Shown here in pieces: positions 23,901 through 33,675 of a DNA stretch of 64,000 nucleotides. Origin of the DNA: Aradus depressus (Eukaryota > Arthropoda > Insecta > Hemiptera > Aradidae); contig OY759225.1 of the NCBI GenBank assembly GCA_963662175.1, forward strand, positions 4,599,107-4,663,106, read 5' to 3'. Every line of letters starts with the position of its first letter. Positions within the stretch are counted from its first letter, which is position 1. The notes beneath the pieces are model-generated. The model did no database searches, was not told the DNA's origin, and saw only the letters and a list, made by a program, of their open reading frames with translations. The position numbers and the translations under genes are program-made.

Positions 23901-26900
23901 TTTTCCAGTCATGGTGGTTTCAATGAAAACCAGTTCACCAATTCCACTAGACGCCATACACCCCCACACCATCACTGAGCCACCCCCATGTTTTACTATT
24001 GGTTTTAAATTTTTTGGATTCAGCTCCTCATAACGCCTTCTCCAAATTTTGTCGCGACTGTCGGGACTAAATATATTAAACTTACATTCAAAAGTATTTG
24101 CTTGCAATAGAACAAACCGCAATAATAAAATATTCTTGTATCTTGTAACTCTTCACAACATAAAAAGAAATCTCAGGTCATGTAATGTCAGAAAACTAGA
24201 TTTTTGTGATATGACGTTGGAAGAGAGCGACAGCAGCGCTGACCCTCGGCAGAAACCGTCCCTTCCCCCTACTCTATCCCCTCCACCTTCCCTCTAAAGA
24301 AACTAAGTACCCAATTTTTCTAATTTAAACGTTTTTTCTCCGATATTTCGACAAATAAATGTTTCCAGATCATGTCCGTTTACTTCCATGTAATATATGT
24401 ATACATATACTATTACTTTACTTTTGTTTACTTCCCTATACATATAATATATGTATACATAATAATATGTACTAAAAATTTTGTAATCGTGTGAACATCA
24501 GAGATGAATTGCATGCGTGTGTTTATGTGAGAGCTCAAACGCTTTGACCTGACATCGTACAGGCTCATGACCATTGCTTAACATCCCATCCGAAGGACGG
24601 AGTGCTTAAGTTTATTTTACCTCGCAGATGAATGACATTACTCCAAAAAATTTCTGAATGATTCTGGAACTCTTTTGCGAAGCTCAATCTTTTTTTTATA
24701 TTTTTTTCACTCACAAACGGTTTTTGGTACTCTCCCATTATATCCTGCTTCTTTTAGAATTCTTCGAACATTTTGTGGGTGAACTTTCTTTCCCGTTTCT
24801 CTGTATACCTCGGCGACGATCTGAGGTGCACTCCTCGAGGGCTTGTTGTTAATTTTCCGGACAACGCTACACCTTTCTCGGTCGTTTAATACTCTTGGAC
24901 GGCCAGAGGAAGATTTCAAATCTATCCGATGCTCGTGCTTATACCTTCGAATTACATCGGCTACGGTGCTTTTACTTCGGCCTACCATACCACCGATTTT
25001 GCGGACACTTAATCCTTTTTCATAATTAAAAATTATTATCTGTTGAACTTCAAAAGATGTTCGACCCATCTTGACAGCAGGAAATAAAAATAACTACTGA
25101 ATGCAGTAATAGAAGGATATAAACACATTTTATTTGTTCGGTATTAGCGGTTGGTTGAGAAGGGATTAAAGATCATGATCAGAGTCGCATTTGTTTACAA
25201 AACAAACAACAGGTGTCCAGAAAATTTTGTTACGTGAATTTCTTGTCTTCAATTATTAATGCAAAATTTCCTATTAGCTGTAAATGTTTAATTAATTGTT
25301 TTACGGCGTTTTGAAATGATTGATGATCTCGAAATTTAAAACTTTGCTTGAATTAAATATTTTGCCATATAACTATGTGTAACTGCAAAAGAAAAACAAA
25401 ATTATAAATTGTCCGAAAATTTTTGTTACTGATTGTACTTTAGGTAGTAATCTACAGCCCACACAATTTTTTAGTTTTGGCTTTTATATTTTTACACTTA
25501 TCTGCATTATAGCGAAAACTGTGTACTAATAAAATATTGTCCATTATTACGTCTAATTCATCATCACTCAAATCATCCTATTGATCTGAGTTTCCAGTAA
25601 AAAGAGTTGAGTAGCTCCTTCAATGAGCTCGTTAAGCAATTTACTTTTATTACTTACTTTAGGCATCTTATTTATAATAAAAACACAAACAAACTTTAAC
25701 TTATTTTTTTAGAAAACTAATAAAACAAGATAAATGACAACAAACATGTAACCTCCTTGGTCGGTTATATTGAAACTTCCTTCAATTGAATACCCCTCTT
25801 GTATATTATACAACAAGCAAATTAGCTAAAAGAGAAAAATATGGCGTTGTCAAAATGTGAAGAGGGGACCACACAGTAGTGACTCTCTGGGCACTGAGTT
25901 GCATTTATAATACATTGTGACTGCTGCTACTAAGGAATGCTGAGGTCAAAATGGAATCATAGTAAGGAGCATTAGCTATTGTACAAAGGATTTTTAAATG
26001 AAGGGATTGGATGCGCTGAAGATTGGAAACCTTTGCAGAACCCCAGAGTTCAACACTGCGCTGTGTATAGGTCGTTTTATTTTCAAAGTTAATTTAGATG
26101 TTTTGTCTAGTTGTCATAGTAACAGTTTGTAGCTTTTATTTCTTGTATTTTCAGTCTCGTGTTTGAGTTCCATGTTAATCGCTTGTCAAGGAGGCCTAGA
26201 TAGCGGACATAATCTTTTGAAGGAATGGGATTATTTTTAAGGTATACTGGAGGGCAGGTATTTTCGCGATGAAGAGTAAAAAAGATGTGAACTGTCTTCC
26301 TGTTTTGTACTAAAACTGAATGGGTATCATGTGTTCTTGGAGGTGTCTGGATGATAGGACTGGGTCGGGATGAGGAGAAAGGATAGCAGTATCATCTGCG
26401 AAAATGTGGAGTTGTGTTGATGTATGGGTGGGAATATCAGCTGTGTATATTGTGTAGAGAATAGGACCCAGGATACTTTCTTCAGGAACGCCAGCGTTTA
26501 GTAGGGAAATGGGAGAAAAGGCAAAACACTAATAATTACATTCGTTACAAACTATAACGAGATTAAAAGATCTAAATTAACTTGGGTAATAGAGCGTATA
26601 ATGTACAAAGCGGATAGGGGAGCATAGAGATAGCATGTCTGCTGATCGCGGGTTCGAAACTCGGCCGAAGCTTGTAGGTATTTATTTGCAAAAAACCTTG
26701 AGCATGACATCCATTCAGGCTATGTGGCGTCTCAAAATTTTGAAAGGGGGGGGGGGGGGGTCATGCTAGGTCTCTAACAGATGATTTTGGGGTTAATGTG
26801 TAAAACAAAAGATGAATCCTGGCCGCAGCTCCACCAACCAGTATGGTGCAGGAGTTTCGTAACCTTCTGCGGCATCCAGGTCAGGTTATGTTACCCAATA

Positions 26901-29900
26901 AAGATATCCGCATCCCATGCTAACGATCCTTCACCCCTATCTTCGTGGAGGAAAACCATTTGTGGTTATCCATCTCAGGTTATGTTATACGATTATGTAA
27001 ATAAATATTTCGTGACGTTTTTTAAGGTCTTAACAAGAATATTATAGAAATATTGTTCTTTTAAGCTTACAAACTATAAAAATTAAGTGGGATGGGGGTA
27101 GTGTAAGCTCTCAAGGCCTAAAAAATGCATTCATTGCCTTTTCCCTGCATTTGTATGACAAAATGCCTCATTTGCATGTGAATCATTGAAATTTGAAACG
27201 TCATGAATGTACTGTCAAAGAATGACCCAGAAATCGCCTGAGAGGGTAATACAACTGGTCTATATTATTAAAGATAGGGGTTAGGTTTTATGACTCATAC
27301 CCGGGCTTCAACTACGAGGTCATATCGCCTACTACCAGAGCGCTCTTTCGTCACTCTGGTGGACATGAGCCCGATTCTACTGTGGGAGTCCTAAATTTTG
27401 CCTACCCTAAATTTTTATTCACCAAGGGCAGGGGTCTTTAACGAGTACCTGACATCACACAGGCTCGGGACCATCGCTTAACGTCCCATCCGAAGGACGG
27501 AGTGCTTACCTCCCAGATAAAATAAACTGAGGGCGTCGGTCGGGTTTCGAACCCACGTTCTTGAGCTCAGAAGACAAGCACGCATACCACTGAGCTACCA
27601 GCGCCCTCATTAATAAAGTTGCAATGGCGACTGTGCATTTGTTGCAACGTCACTCCTAAGTCTGGGGGGGGGGGGGGGGGGGGGGTGAAAAGTGCAATTA
27701 GTGCTAGCTCAACGGTTGATCGGATATTTAGTACAAAATAAAGTAATTTGTGCAAACCTTTAAGGGCGTAGACACTGATTCTCCATGGGCCTCCACACTT
27801 CTGGTTAGTGTCGCCTCTACAAGGAGTACTGCACTCGTCCTCTTCCGTAGCCAGTCGGGTGAAGTCGGGGCGCTGCTTGGCACAGAAACACTCCCAACTG
27901 TAAAATAACAGACAACATTTGTAAATTGTATTTTTAATTAAACAGCATAAAATAAAAGAATTAATTACATTTTTTATAGATGATGGGCAACACTAAAATT
28001 TTAAATTAATTTTATTTCCCAGCTTTACAAAGTTTGAAATGAAATGAGAAGAAATTTTATTATTCTGGGACCGAGGTCCCCTAAGAATAAATATATATAG
28101 AGTAAAGAACAGGAAACAATGAGATATAGTATCAGTATGACGTACAAATAAATAGATAAATAAATTAGTGCTACATTGGAGAAAAAATAGACAATTAAAA
28201 ATATAGATAAACAAAAGATTAACATGAAAAACATAAAATTAACAGCTTCATTATGAAGAAAAAATAAATAAAAGTATCTATATAAATAAAAGAGAGTATG
28301 TAAAGAAAATCTATATAACTAAGAAAAAATAATATGATGGTTCATTATAAAAGAGAAGGAAGGATGCCCAGACAAGGTTTGAAATAAAATTAATTTTAGA
28401 TAGTAGGGGCCAGATAGAGAAGTGTGAGGAGAGAGAAGATAAAGAGAAATACAGTAAAAGTTCCTTATTCGCGGGTGAAAAAATTGCAACCCAGTTCCTG
28501 TATTCGCGGATGCAATCGGTAAATAGAAAGGGATTCGGTGTCCTTCGGTGAGAGTGACGGATTGGGGGAGGCAGGGAGTTGTAGAGAGAGGAGGCCATGG
28601 AAGGAGAGTGACTGTAGAGGGGCAGTTATGTAATCGGCCAAAAATTCACCGGTGCCTACTGTATAAGTACCACAAATTACTTACCCATCTTGCACGCCTG
28701 CATAAGAATAACCATTTCTACTGCAATGCTCAATGCACTTTTCTGTAGTTAAATCATTATCAAAAGCTCTCCTTTCATCTGGTAGTAGCCTCTGGTTAAT
28801 AAGTCCCTCTCTGAAGCATCCTATATATTGCCCATATACCCCTATGTACAAAAAATAATAACATTAGACATCATACTATGAATATATTATATGAATTTAT
28901 GAATGTTATGTGAAAGGGGGCTTAGCTAAAAAAACAGTAATAATAATAATATGCATTAAAACATTTTATCTGTGGATACAGGATGTAATGAGGACAACTG
29001 TCGATTTATTATATATTATAAGGATATATATTATATATTATGTATCCTGCATACATAATATGTTCAAGGATACATAATAAGTAACAAGGATCCTCGCTGT
29101 TCCAATGCCTCCTCAATATACAATCTTCTCCCTCTTATTCCTCTTCCTCCATAATTTCCCGCTCCTTATCAATTTCTTGTTTCTTTTTATTTTTTATTTT
29201 ATTCATCTTTTCATCTTTATCCTTTTATTTTATATATATATTTTTTTTTTCATCAGTTTTTATTAAATTAATTTTATTGCAAGCCCATATTTATTTTGTT
29301 CTTGTTTTTATCCACTTAAAAACTTAATGTTGCAATAAAATTGTTTTGAAAATCATAAACGTAAAAATTATATTATAATAATTGATAAATAAACGCTTCA
29401 TAAAATTGTTCACCATTCTAAAACTATTTGATCTATGAATTTGAAAATAATATTTTGATCAAATAAACTCTTTATAAAAATTGTAAACCAAATTTTCATT
29501 TTTTGAAAACTATTATGCTTATGAATGTTTTCTTTCTATATTGTTTTTAAATTGTTTCAAGGTTCAAAAATTTTATTGAAATGATTTGTTATATTTGATT
29601 CTTGACACTTTCGCTATCTCGCAACTCAGACGTTGGTCACGCTCATTTCACGCACCCCATTTTTTTTTTGTGTGTAAATCTGACATATTTTAACAAAGGA
29701 TTAAGGAGAGTTGAAGAGAATTCGTATGGCGTATTGCGGAGGATTCGTATGGCGTATTTTATTCTTATGTTTCACTGATGTTTGGTATATTGGAAGATAT
29801 GTAATTTAAAATTTGGACAAAGAGAAAGATTGATATGTAAACTTAAACAAAAAAAAATAATAATAAATTAAATAAGAAAAATTGAGCAAAATATATTTTT

Positions 29901-30869
29901 AAGTTAAGTTGAATAGAAAATATTTCTGGAAAACCTGTTTCCCAAAAGAATTCCAGTCATTAAAAATAAAATTCTTCGAACAATCACACAATGCCCATAC
30001 TACATTACACCGTGATCTCAACATACCATTCTTACACGAAGTCACACAACAGTTATACACAAATTTGAAATGAAATTAAGTGAAAAATAATCTTTATTTT
30101 GGGACATACATACGTCCCTAAGAATAATTACATAAAAAATAAACAAGAGTATACAAGTATCAGTCAGTTGAGAAGAATAAAAATATAATAAAAGAGGTCT
30201 CTAGGAATAAATATTAAATGTTAAAAACAGGCAATGAGTAAAACAATATAATAAACTAGTGAAAAAATAATGAAGAGATAAAAATAAAATAAATAGTAAA
30301 ACTAGTATGAATAATAAAGTGAAACATAACAATAATGACTTGTAAAACACTGGACTGATGAAATAGAAGAGTAACAATCTGTCCAGTGGAGAGAGAACTT
30401 ATAGGAAGACAAGAACTATCTCATAGGAGCCAGCCTTAGGAATCAAAGGTGTGCTGAGTTAGGAGATAATGGAAAGGTAGGGACTTAAATTAATGAAGAG
30501 TAGGAGCAATTCGTATTGTGACTTGGCAGCGACACTAGGAAAAAAACATGAATGAGGCGTTAAATAAACGCTGCTGTTTCGCGAACTCACTTGCAGAACT
30601 ATCACTCCAGTATGGCCGCTATCACTGAGTCAACACTGCTGCTAATATTTCGTGTTGGTCTGAGGTCTTTCTATATGCGTTTTTTTTTTTTTTTTATAAA
30701 GTAGAGTACGACTCTGTGTTGGTTTTTTGTATTTTTTTAAAGCATGAACACAAAATGATCGAAAAGATCTTTCATTTGAAACATGTATTCTTAGAAAGGT
30801 ATATTCACCTGAAAATAAAGTCGCGAATAATAGAGAAACATGGATTCCGAATTGAGATGGAGAAATCAT
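14821..30869 (-). CDS. WSC gene C: secreted four-WSC-domain protein (complete model)
   Basis: Nine exons on the minus strand: 30869-30809, 28841-28685, 27897-27758, 22937-22772, 18794-18658, 17970-17811, 16843-16713, 15985-15826, 14965-14821. They sum to 1257 nt, giving 418 residues plus stop with no frame conflict. Residues 1-20 form a signal peptide (core VSLLFATLFS). Four WSC domains follow at about 21-120, 121-221, 222-318 and 319-418. Each shows the GCY/GCF, C-x3-C, ECxC, C-x3-C (C-x4 variants) and CGG cysteines expected of this 8-cysteine module. There is no transmembrane segment or enzyme domain. WSC modules are putative glycan binders (yeast Wsc sensors, Kremen, polycystin-1); a secreted carbohydrate-binding role is inferred. 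The last exon ends VYTTGL-stop and has no donor. Introns carry LINE, SINE, Tc1 and Penelope sequence, plus a plus-strand transposase-like gene at 19.8-20.9 kb. Confidence 0.85.
15045..15505 (+). repeat. 30-bp minisatellite in the WSC 4 intron
   Basis: About fifteen imperfect units of CTTATGACCCACACCTCCCT TGGGAAAGTT. The 30-bp period keeps frames open on both strands, and these are not genes. It lies wholly between exons 8 and 9 of gene C. Confidence 0.9.
15826..15985 (-). CDS. Gene C exon 8: first half of WSC 4
   Basis: 160 nt, acceptor ..TTTCAG|GT, donor GG|GTAAGA. Encodes TYVGCYSDG, EACIAHC and YAGLQYG, the most consensus-like WSC half in the window. Confidence 0.88.
16139..16690 (-). pseudogene. 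Jockey-like LINE fragment, partly duplicated
   Basis: Minus-strand peptides VLQRHTRSRLSDLF and AFHNSFLLQD appear twice about 180 bp apart (LINE ORF2 C-terminus), followed upstream by an RT piece (IKNWCNTWKIELN). Sits in gene C intron 7, directly next to exon 7. Confidence 0.6.
16713..16843 (-). CDS. Gene C exon 7: second half of WSC 3
   Basis: 131 nt with strong donor A|GTAAGT. Encodes SECFCGDLLLG to NSIYTFK. The VY motif is IY here. Confidence 0.85.
16990..17240 (+). mobile_element. SINE, internally decayed
   Basis: Begins GGGCGCCGGTAGCCCAGTG; the B box is degraded (TGGTTCAAAACCTG). The body ends near GGTAGTAGGCGACATGACCTC. Confidence 0.75.
17765..17806 (-). ncRNA. Degenerate hammerhead-like motif beside a splice donor
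   Basis: Minus strand CTGATGATAAT, GGCC..GGTC stem, GAAA, CG, TA. Stem I is weak and the register is ambiguous, so it is probably a relic of a Penelope-like terminal repeat. It begins only a few bases inside the intron after exon 6 of gene C. Confidence 0.35.
17811..17970 (-). CDS. Gene C exon 6: first half of WSC 3
   Basis: 160 nt. Encodes QYVGCFTDSAER, WICIMHC and ISALQY. The codon split over the internal intron is AG|G (Arg), where the other eight domains have Gly. Confidence 0.85.
18050..18600. repeat. Dispersed repeat 'X', long copy
   Basis: Contains ATCACCGGCAATAATCAATT, TCAACAGTTGATTTACC, and sub-repeats of the type CGGCAGTTATTAGGGTT followed by CCCCTCCCCTTCGGC. No coding content. 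Confidence 0.5.
18658..18794 (-). CDS. Gene C exon 5: second half of WSC 2
   Basis: 137 nt with a consensus donor A|GTAAGT. Encodes NECLCGSKIEG to SVYSSTID; the cysteines ECLC, KECGKKC and KCGG are intact. Confidence 0.85.
19010..19130 (+). mobile_element. SINE fragment
   Basis: Short body piece (CGATGTCAGGTACTCGTG, GTGAATAAAAATGTAGG). Confidence 0.6.
19204..19476 (+). pseudogene. Penelope-like GIY-YIG endonuclease fragment
   Basis: Frame reads GYVGQSGQNLIKRINQHK, then FTALSEHSKNYKHNFNFENT and IIIHKENNKIKRNIKEYIE. This is the GIY-YIG (here YVG) nuclease at the C-terminus of Penelope-like reverse transcriptases. The GIY half is upstream and incomplete; no RT is present. Confidence 0.65.
19804..20873 (+). 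CDS. Two-exon transposase-like gene (unidentified family)
   Basis: Exon 1 is 19804-19898 (MEKYVEEVTLD..KRKAQP) with donor AAG|GTATGT. Exon 2 is 20021-20873 after TTGTTGTAG. The phase 2 join is seamless and gives about 315 residues. Features: a basic patch (TPKRKRQCPNKSLAKKPK), a helix-rich middle (SHYSRAKSNRLYLPSELS), a TDECSTC cysteine pair, then MSFDCQKNLVLPK. This layout recurs in insect proteins that look transposon-derived, but I cannot name the family. The end DQSE-stop looks truncated compared with the longer family members I recall. It lies inside a gene C intron in the opposite direction, just after a Penelope fragment. Confidence 0.55.
20900..21790. other. No gene recognised
   Basis: AT-rich to 21560, then a GC-richer 200 bp (TCACGGGTCCCGTCACGACA) without a frame. 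Confidence 0.4.
21800..22530 (+). mobile_element. LINE 3' UTR interrupted by a SINE
   Basis: T-rich sequence with TTAATTTTATTTCAAACATT and the terminal phrase TTTAGGGACCTCGGTCC, matched (reversed) at 28020-28450. The SINE at 21981-22306 splits it. Confidence 0.55.
21981..22306 (-). mobile_element. Full-length SINE, reverse
   Basis: Tail GGTTAGGTTAGG first, head GCTACCGGCGCCC last. Flanks CTCTTATTTAT recur on both sides as a target duplication. Confidence 0.88.
22608..22757. repeat. 75-bp tandem duplication
   Basis: GAGGTTAAGGCTTCAACTTA starts two copies at 22608 and 22683. It abuts exon 4 of gene C. Confidence 0.9.
22772..22937 (-). CDS. Gene C exon 4: first half of WSC 2
   Basis: 166 nt, donor GG|GTAAGT. 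Encodes YHKGCYTNKGK, LCVGYC and FAAVYNG. Resembles the second domains of genes A and B (ILTPELCVG). Confidence 0.85.
23715..24122 (-). pseudogene. Tc1 transposase, C-terminal part (copy 1)
   Basis: Frame with FNIFSPDSRDKIWRRRYEEL, GGGSVMVWGCMASSG and the second catalytic Asp in FYQDNNLKHTC. A C-run (8 bases here) then throws the frame off before the SPDLNPIE block, visible in another frame. Confidence 0.8.
24707..25069 (-). pseudogene. Tc1 transposase, N-terminal DNA-binding part (copy 1)
   Basis: MGRTSFEVQQIIIFNYEKG with paired helix-turn-helix (RKIGGMVGRSKSTVADVIRR, GRPRVLNDRE, VHPQNVRRILKEAG). Frameshifts after GRVPK; the family sequence continues one frame over (FAKEFQNHSEIFWSNVI) and is then cut by an insertion of about 0.5 kb. 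Confidence 0.85.
25940..26520 (-). pseudogene. Jockey-like LINE RT fragment
   Basis: Minus strand holds the RT motif ADDTAILSPHPDPVLSSRHL and downstream pieces similar to 46777-47400. Frames are broken. Confidence 0.55.
26690..27240. repeat. Helitron-like repeat fragment
   Basis: Shares GTCTCAAAATTTTGAAAGG and a poly-G run with the 41-42 kb array, and CATGAATGTACTGTC with the 36.2 kb element. No ends seen. Confidence 0.4.
27281..27606 (-). mobile_element. Full-length SINE, reverse
   Basis: TTAGGTTTTATGACTCAT at the tail and GAGCTACCAGCGCCC at the head, with an intact B box. A poly-G run of about 20 lies just beyond at 27665. Confidence 0.85.
27758..27897 (-). CDS. Gene C exon 3: second half of WSC 1
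   Basis: 140 nt, donor G|GTTTGC. Encodes WECFCAKQRPDF to ISVYALK; nearly the gene D sequence. Confidence 0.87.
28020..28600 (-). mobile_element. LINE 3' end (C-terminus + 3' UTR)
   Basis: Minus strand peptide SLYNSLPPPIRH is the LINE ORF2 end. It is followed by a T-rich 3' UTR and GGGGACCTCGGTCCC near the terminus. Sits in gene C intron 2. Confidence 0.6.
28685..28841 (-). CDS. Gene C exon 2: first half of WSC 1
   Basis: 157 nt, acceptor ..TACATAG, donor GG|GTAAGT. Encodes YIGCFREGL, EKCIEHC and YAGVQDG. Confidence 0.88.
29080..30480. mobile_element. Scattered LINE fragments in gene C intron 1
   Basis: 29080-29230 is a plus-strand LINE 3' UTR piece. 29930-30062 (+) reads like the RT C-terminus (KNKILRTITQCPYYIT). 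30065-30480 (-) starts with the terminal phrase of another LINE 3' UTR. The 29230-29930 stretch between is AT-rich without features. Confidence 0.45.
30809..30869 (-). CDS. Gene C exon 1: signal peptide
   Basis: ATG at 30869-30867, 20 codons plus one base, donor G|GTGAAT (phase 1), matching the phase 1 acceptor of exon 2. Polar start (MISPSQFGIH) then VSLLFATLFS. Confidence 0.78.
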
Positions 30870-30915
30870 TTTGAAGAGTTCGATTAATAAATAGGACAGA
30901 ACTAAAGAAGGTCAT

Positions 30916-30924
30916 CTTTATATA
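30916..30924 (-). promoter_or_regulatory. TATA-like box of gene C
   Basis: TATATAAAG on the minus strand, 47 nt before the ATG, conserved with gene D in sequence and spacing. Confidence 0.55.
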
Positions 30925-31078
30925 TGACATGATGTTTATGTTTGGACAATAATAAAACAAGTGTGTGTGTGCACAAATATGACGTTACAACACAACGATG
31001 TTTACAGTATTTTACATAGTTGACAATAGACCTCAAAGTAGAAGGCAAACTGTTTATTTAATATGCATCTTAGCATTT

Positions 31079-31715
31079 GAAGACTACAGGGGAAAAAGGG
31101 GGAATGTGGTAAATTATGATTTTTGGTAATTCGAATTTTAAAGTTTGACCCATTGTTCTAGTCCTTTTTCCTTCCCATATGTATGTATATTTTAATCCCT
31201 CAAGTTCAATTACTCATCATTTGTGATATACATAAATGTGGGAAATTATATGCAATAAATCACTCTAAATAATCTGTTTATTTAATAAAAAACACAAAAT
31301 TTCCAAAAAATACTGGGGAAGAAGGGGGAACGTCACAAAAAAACTGAGGAAGAAGGGGGAATTCCAAAATAAAATGGGACCGAGGCTGTGAACAAAAAAT
31401 TTATTTAACAGTGCTGTTATTACTTTATTTTTCTTGTGGGTTTCTTTTTACTTCTCTTCTCTTTGATGTGGCGAAGATGTGTGAGATATCAAGGACGCTC
31501 TGCGACCGCTAGTCCCCCTTTTGTCTGGTAGCACAGAGCTTCCCCCTTCTTGCGCGGTAATTTTTCGAAGGTGAACTGCTTTATCTTAGCACCCATCATC
31601 TTCTCCCCTTATTTGCACTTGTTAAATGAAAGTAGACTTACCGTGCAAGTTGTTGCCAACTCTAACTCATTTTTTTTTTTAAAGTGACCTTCCCCCTTTT
31701 TCCCCTGTAGTCTTC
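31079..31715. mobile_element. MITE-like element with purine-rich inverted ends
   Basis: Ends GAAGACTACAGGGGAAAAAG and its inverse, more than 25 bp of terminal repeat. Flanked by ATTT (31075-31078, 31716-31719), a possible target duplication. It lies about 200 bp upstream of the gene C start codon. Superfamily not assigned. Confidence 0.6.
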
Positions 31716-31719
31716 ATTT

Positions 31720-32620
31720 ACGATAGACTTTGATGTACTTTTTGATAGTTTTGTGAGAGTTTCAGATGAAAACAAACACAATTTGTTCCTTGTCTGTCTG
31801 TCCCCAAATCCTTGTCATTCGTCCAACTCAACAACTAAACGTTTTTACTTTCCCATCTATATGATGTATAGGGGAAGTAATGTAACCAGACAGAAAGATG
31901 TTTTTTTTACCGAAATTTCATATTTTCCGACCCTGTGAGCACGATAACTTACGATAGACATTGGCGTAGCTAGCATTATTCTCCGGGGGGGGGGGGGGGG
32001 GGGGGGGGAGGGTCAAGAAGACCGAGATAATAAAACAATAGTTTACATTTCAAAATCATATTTTTAGTTTAATTAAACTTGACAATTAACAATCAGGTAC
32101 CATACAGAAAATATTAGTATGTTGTAACAAAATAATTAACACTAATTTAAATCAGCAATTAAAATTTTCATCAATCTAGTCATGCAGTCTTATAGAATAA
32201 GCAGTAGTTAGTAGTAAGTAATCTCAATTAAATATTTTCTATTGACGAGACTTACAACGTGGAGGTACCTATGTACTTACTGACACTTTTTTATAACATG
32301 TTTTTTTTTAAAATTACTTGAAAAAAAATGTATCGATTTAATTAATTAAAAATGATAGCTGTCATCCAAACGGGGGAGGCTACCAAAATTAGGAAAATGT
32401 TCCAAATTAGTTCGCCATGTTTTTCTATATGAATTTGTTACATCCTGTTACAGTAGTAGCCTACATTCTGTGAGGCAGGTGAATCATGTCCCTCGGATTG
32501 CCTGTTTATCGTTTTCAGTGATTTTATTTTTCAGCGTTTTATAAAAAAACAATAATTTTTGAAAAGTGTTTATCAATGAAAATTAAAAAAATTGTAAAAC
32601 GGCAAGTGAGGAGTGAAATG
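31720..32620. other. No gene recognised; poly-G run
   Basis: A stretch near 31965 reads GGCGTAGCTAGC followed by a poly-G run over 20 long, like a hAT terminus. The rest is AT-rich. Confidence 0.4.
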
Positions 32621-32641
32621 TAGTGCAATGCAGCTATAAAG

Positions 32642-32932
32642 AGGGAAGTGTGGCAACGTTGGACTGTTGTCAAGGCAACATGACGCTTTTGCCGCTCTCC
32701 TATTGGCTTCCTCATTCCCCCTCTACTTCCAACCGGCCTTTATGCCCGAGGGAGATGATTTACCGCCTTACTGTAGACAATTTTCTTACAAGCCTGACTG
32801 TTTTCTAGAAACTAGTATATACGAGTCACCACCTTGGTTTCATGAAACTGCCTTATTAGTATCCATGGAATCTTTCACACTTTTTTCTCAGAGCTTTCAC
32901 CTCTACGCTCATGTATATGCTCACATGTACCA
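32642..32932 (+). CDS. Possible plus-strand exon, EXPERA/TMEM97-like
   Basis: Open frame that ends at a strong donor, CAT|GTAAGTAAT. It reads ALLLASSFPLYF, DDLPPYCRQF, IYESPPWFHETALLVSMESF and LYAHVYAHMY. The spacing and the PPWF block recall TMEM97/EXPERA membrane proteins, but similarity is weak. No start codon in this frame and no partner exon was found, so it may be a relic. Confidence 0.25.
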
Positions 32933-32984
32933 TGTAAGTAATTTAAGGAAGACAAATAAACAAGATGTCATACAGTGTAAGTAC

Positions 32985-33300
32985 CTATATTTTTTTCACG
33001 AATTCGACTATGCTGAATGGTTGAAAATCAATGGCTATGTATACAATGCGATTTAAGAGAATCCTGTATCTCTCGGAGTTTCTTTCGTATGTTTTTGTTG
33101 AGCTCAAGTAAAAACGAATTCCACTTCTACTACTATTCTCTTTTGTATCTGTAGGTGTGCACAAGGCGTTCTCGTTGTAATCGCTGTGATTTTTTCTCAA
33201 CAAGTGATCCCTCAAATAGGAAGTGTTCGCGGAAGTTCTGTACTGGACCCACATCCTTATCGAAGTAACTCCACACATCGGACTTCCGTTTACGATTCAT
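32985..33300 (-). pseudogene. hAT transposase fragment (BED zinc finger)
   Basis: Minus strand: KRKSDVWSYFDKD, then in another frame NTSYLRDHLLRKNH (BED-finger histidines), then IVYIAIDFQPFSIVE, the early part of hAT transposases. Frameshifted and short. ATCGATAGTTTTACATCCCT near 33450 looks like a hAT terminus. Confidence 0.6.
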
Positions 33301-33675
33301 TTTTCAGTTCAAAGCAACGAAACACTCTACAAGAACAGTAAATGTAACCTTCCTTCGATTCAGTGGATCCCAGAAATACAAAGTCCTTAAACTATCGATA
33401 GTTTAACGCCGATAGTATCGAAACTATCGATAACGCCAACTATTGATAGTTTTACATCCCTAAGCCCGGGCATGAGTCAATAAATCTGCTAGTCAAATTC
33501 TGTGAGTAACTGTACAGAAGAAAATGTGCAGAATACAGTTAAGAATATGAAAAAATACAACAGAAAATGGGGTTGGAAAACAATTAAATTAATTTGTACT
33601 TTATTTAAATTAAAACATGTTACGGCACTTCTCGGGTTGTGTTTGTTTAACAACATCCATTTATATTTTCTTAAT

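Larger units (their letters stand above)
23219..25435 (-). mobile_element. Tc1 element, copy 1 (2217 bp)
   Basis: Ends CAGTCAGTAACAAAAATG and (reversed) CAATCAGTAACAAAAATTTT, flanked by TA at 23217-23218 and 25436-25437. Carries a broken transposase on the minus strand. Inserted in a gene C intron. Nearly identical to the 48477-51592 copy apart from that copy's extra insertion. Confidence 0.9.
30790..31073 (-). repeat. Duplicated promoter/first-exon block (copy C)
   Basis: Counterpart of 6367-6655, with high identity through exon 1, the TATA-like box and about 150 bp further upstream. Confidence 0.8.

Noticed and set aside
24125..24700. Intron within the Tc1 transposase
   Set aside because: The stretch contains SINE sequence, is preceded by a frameshift and replaces conserved catalytic residues, so an insertion is more likely.
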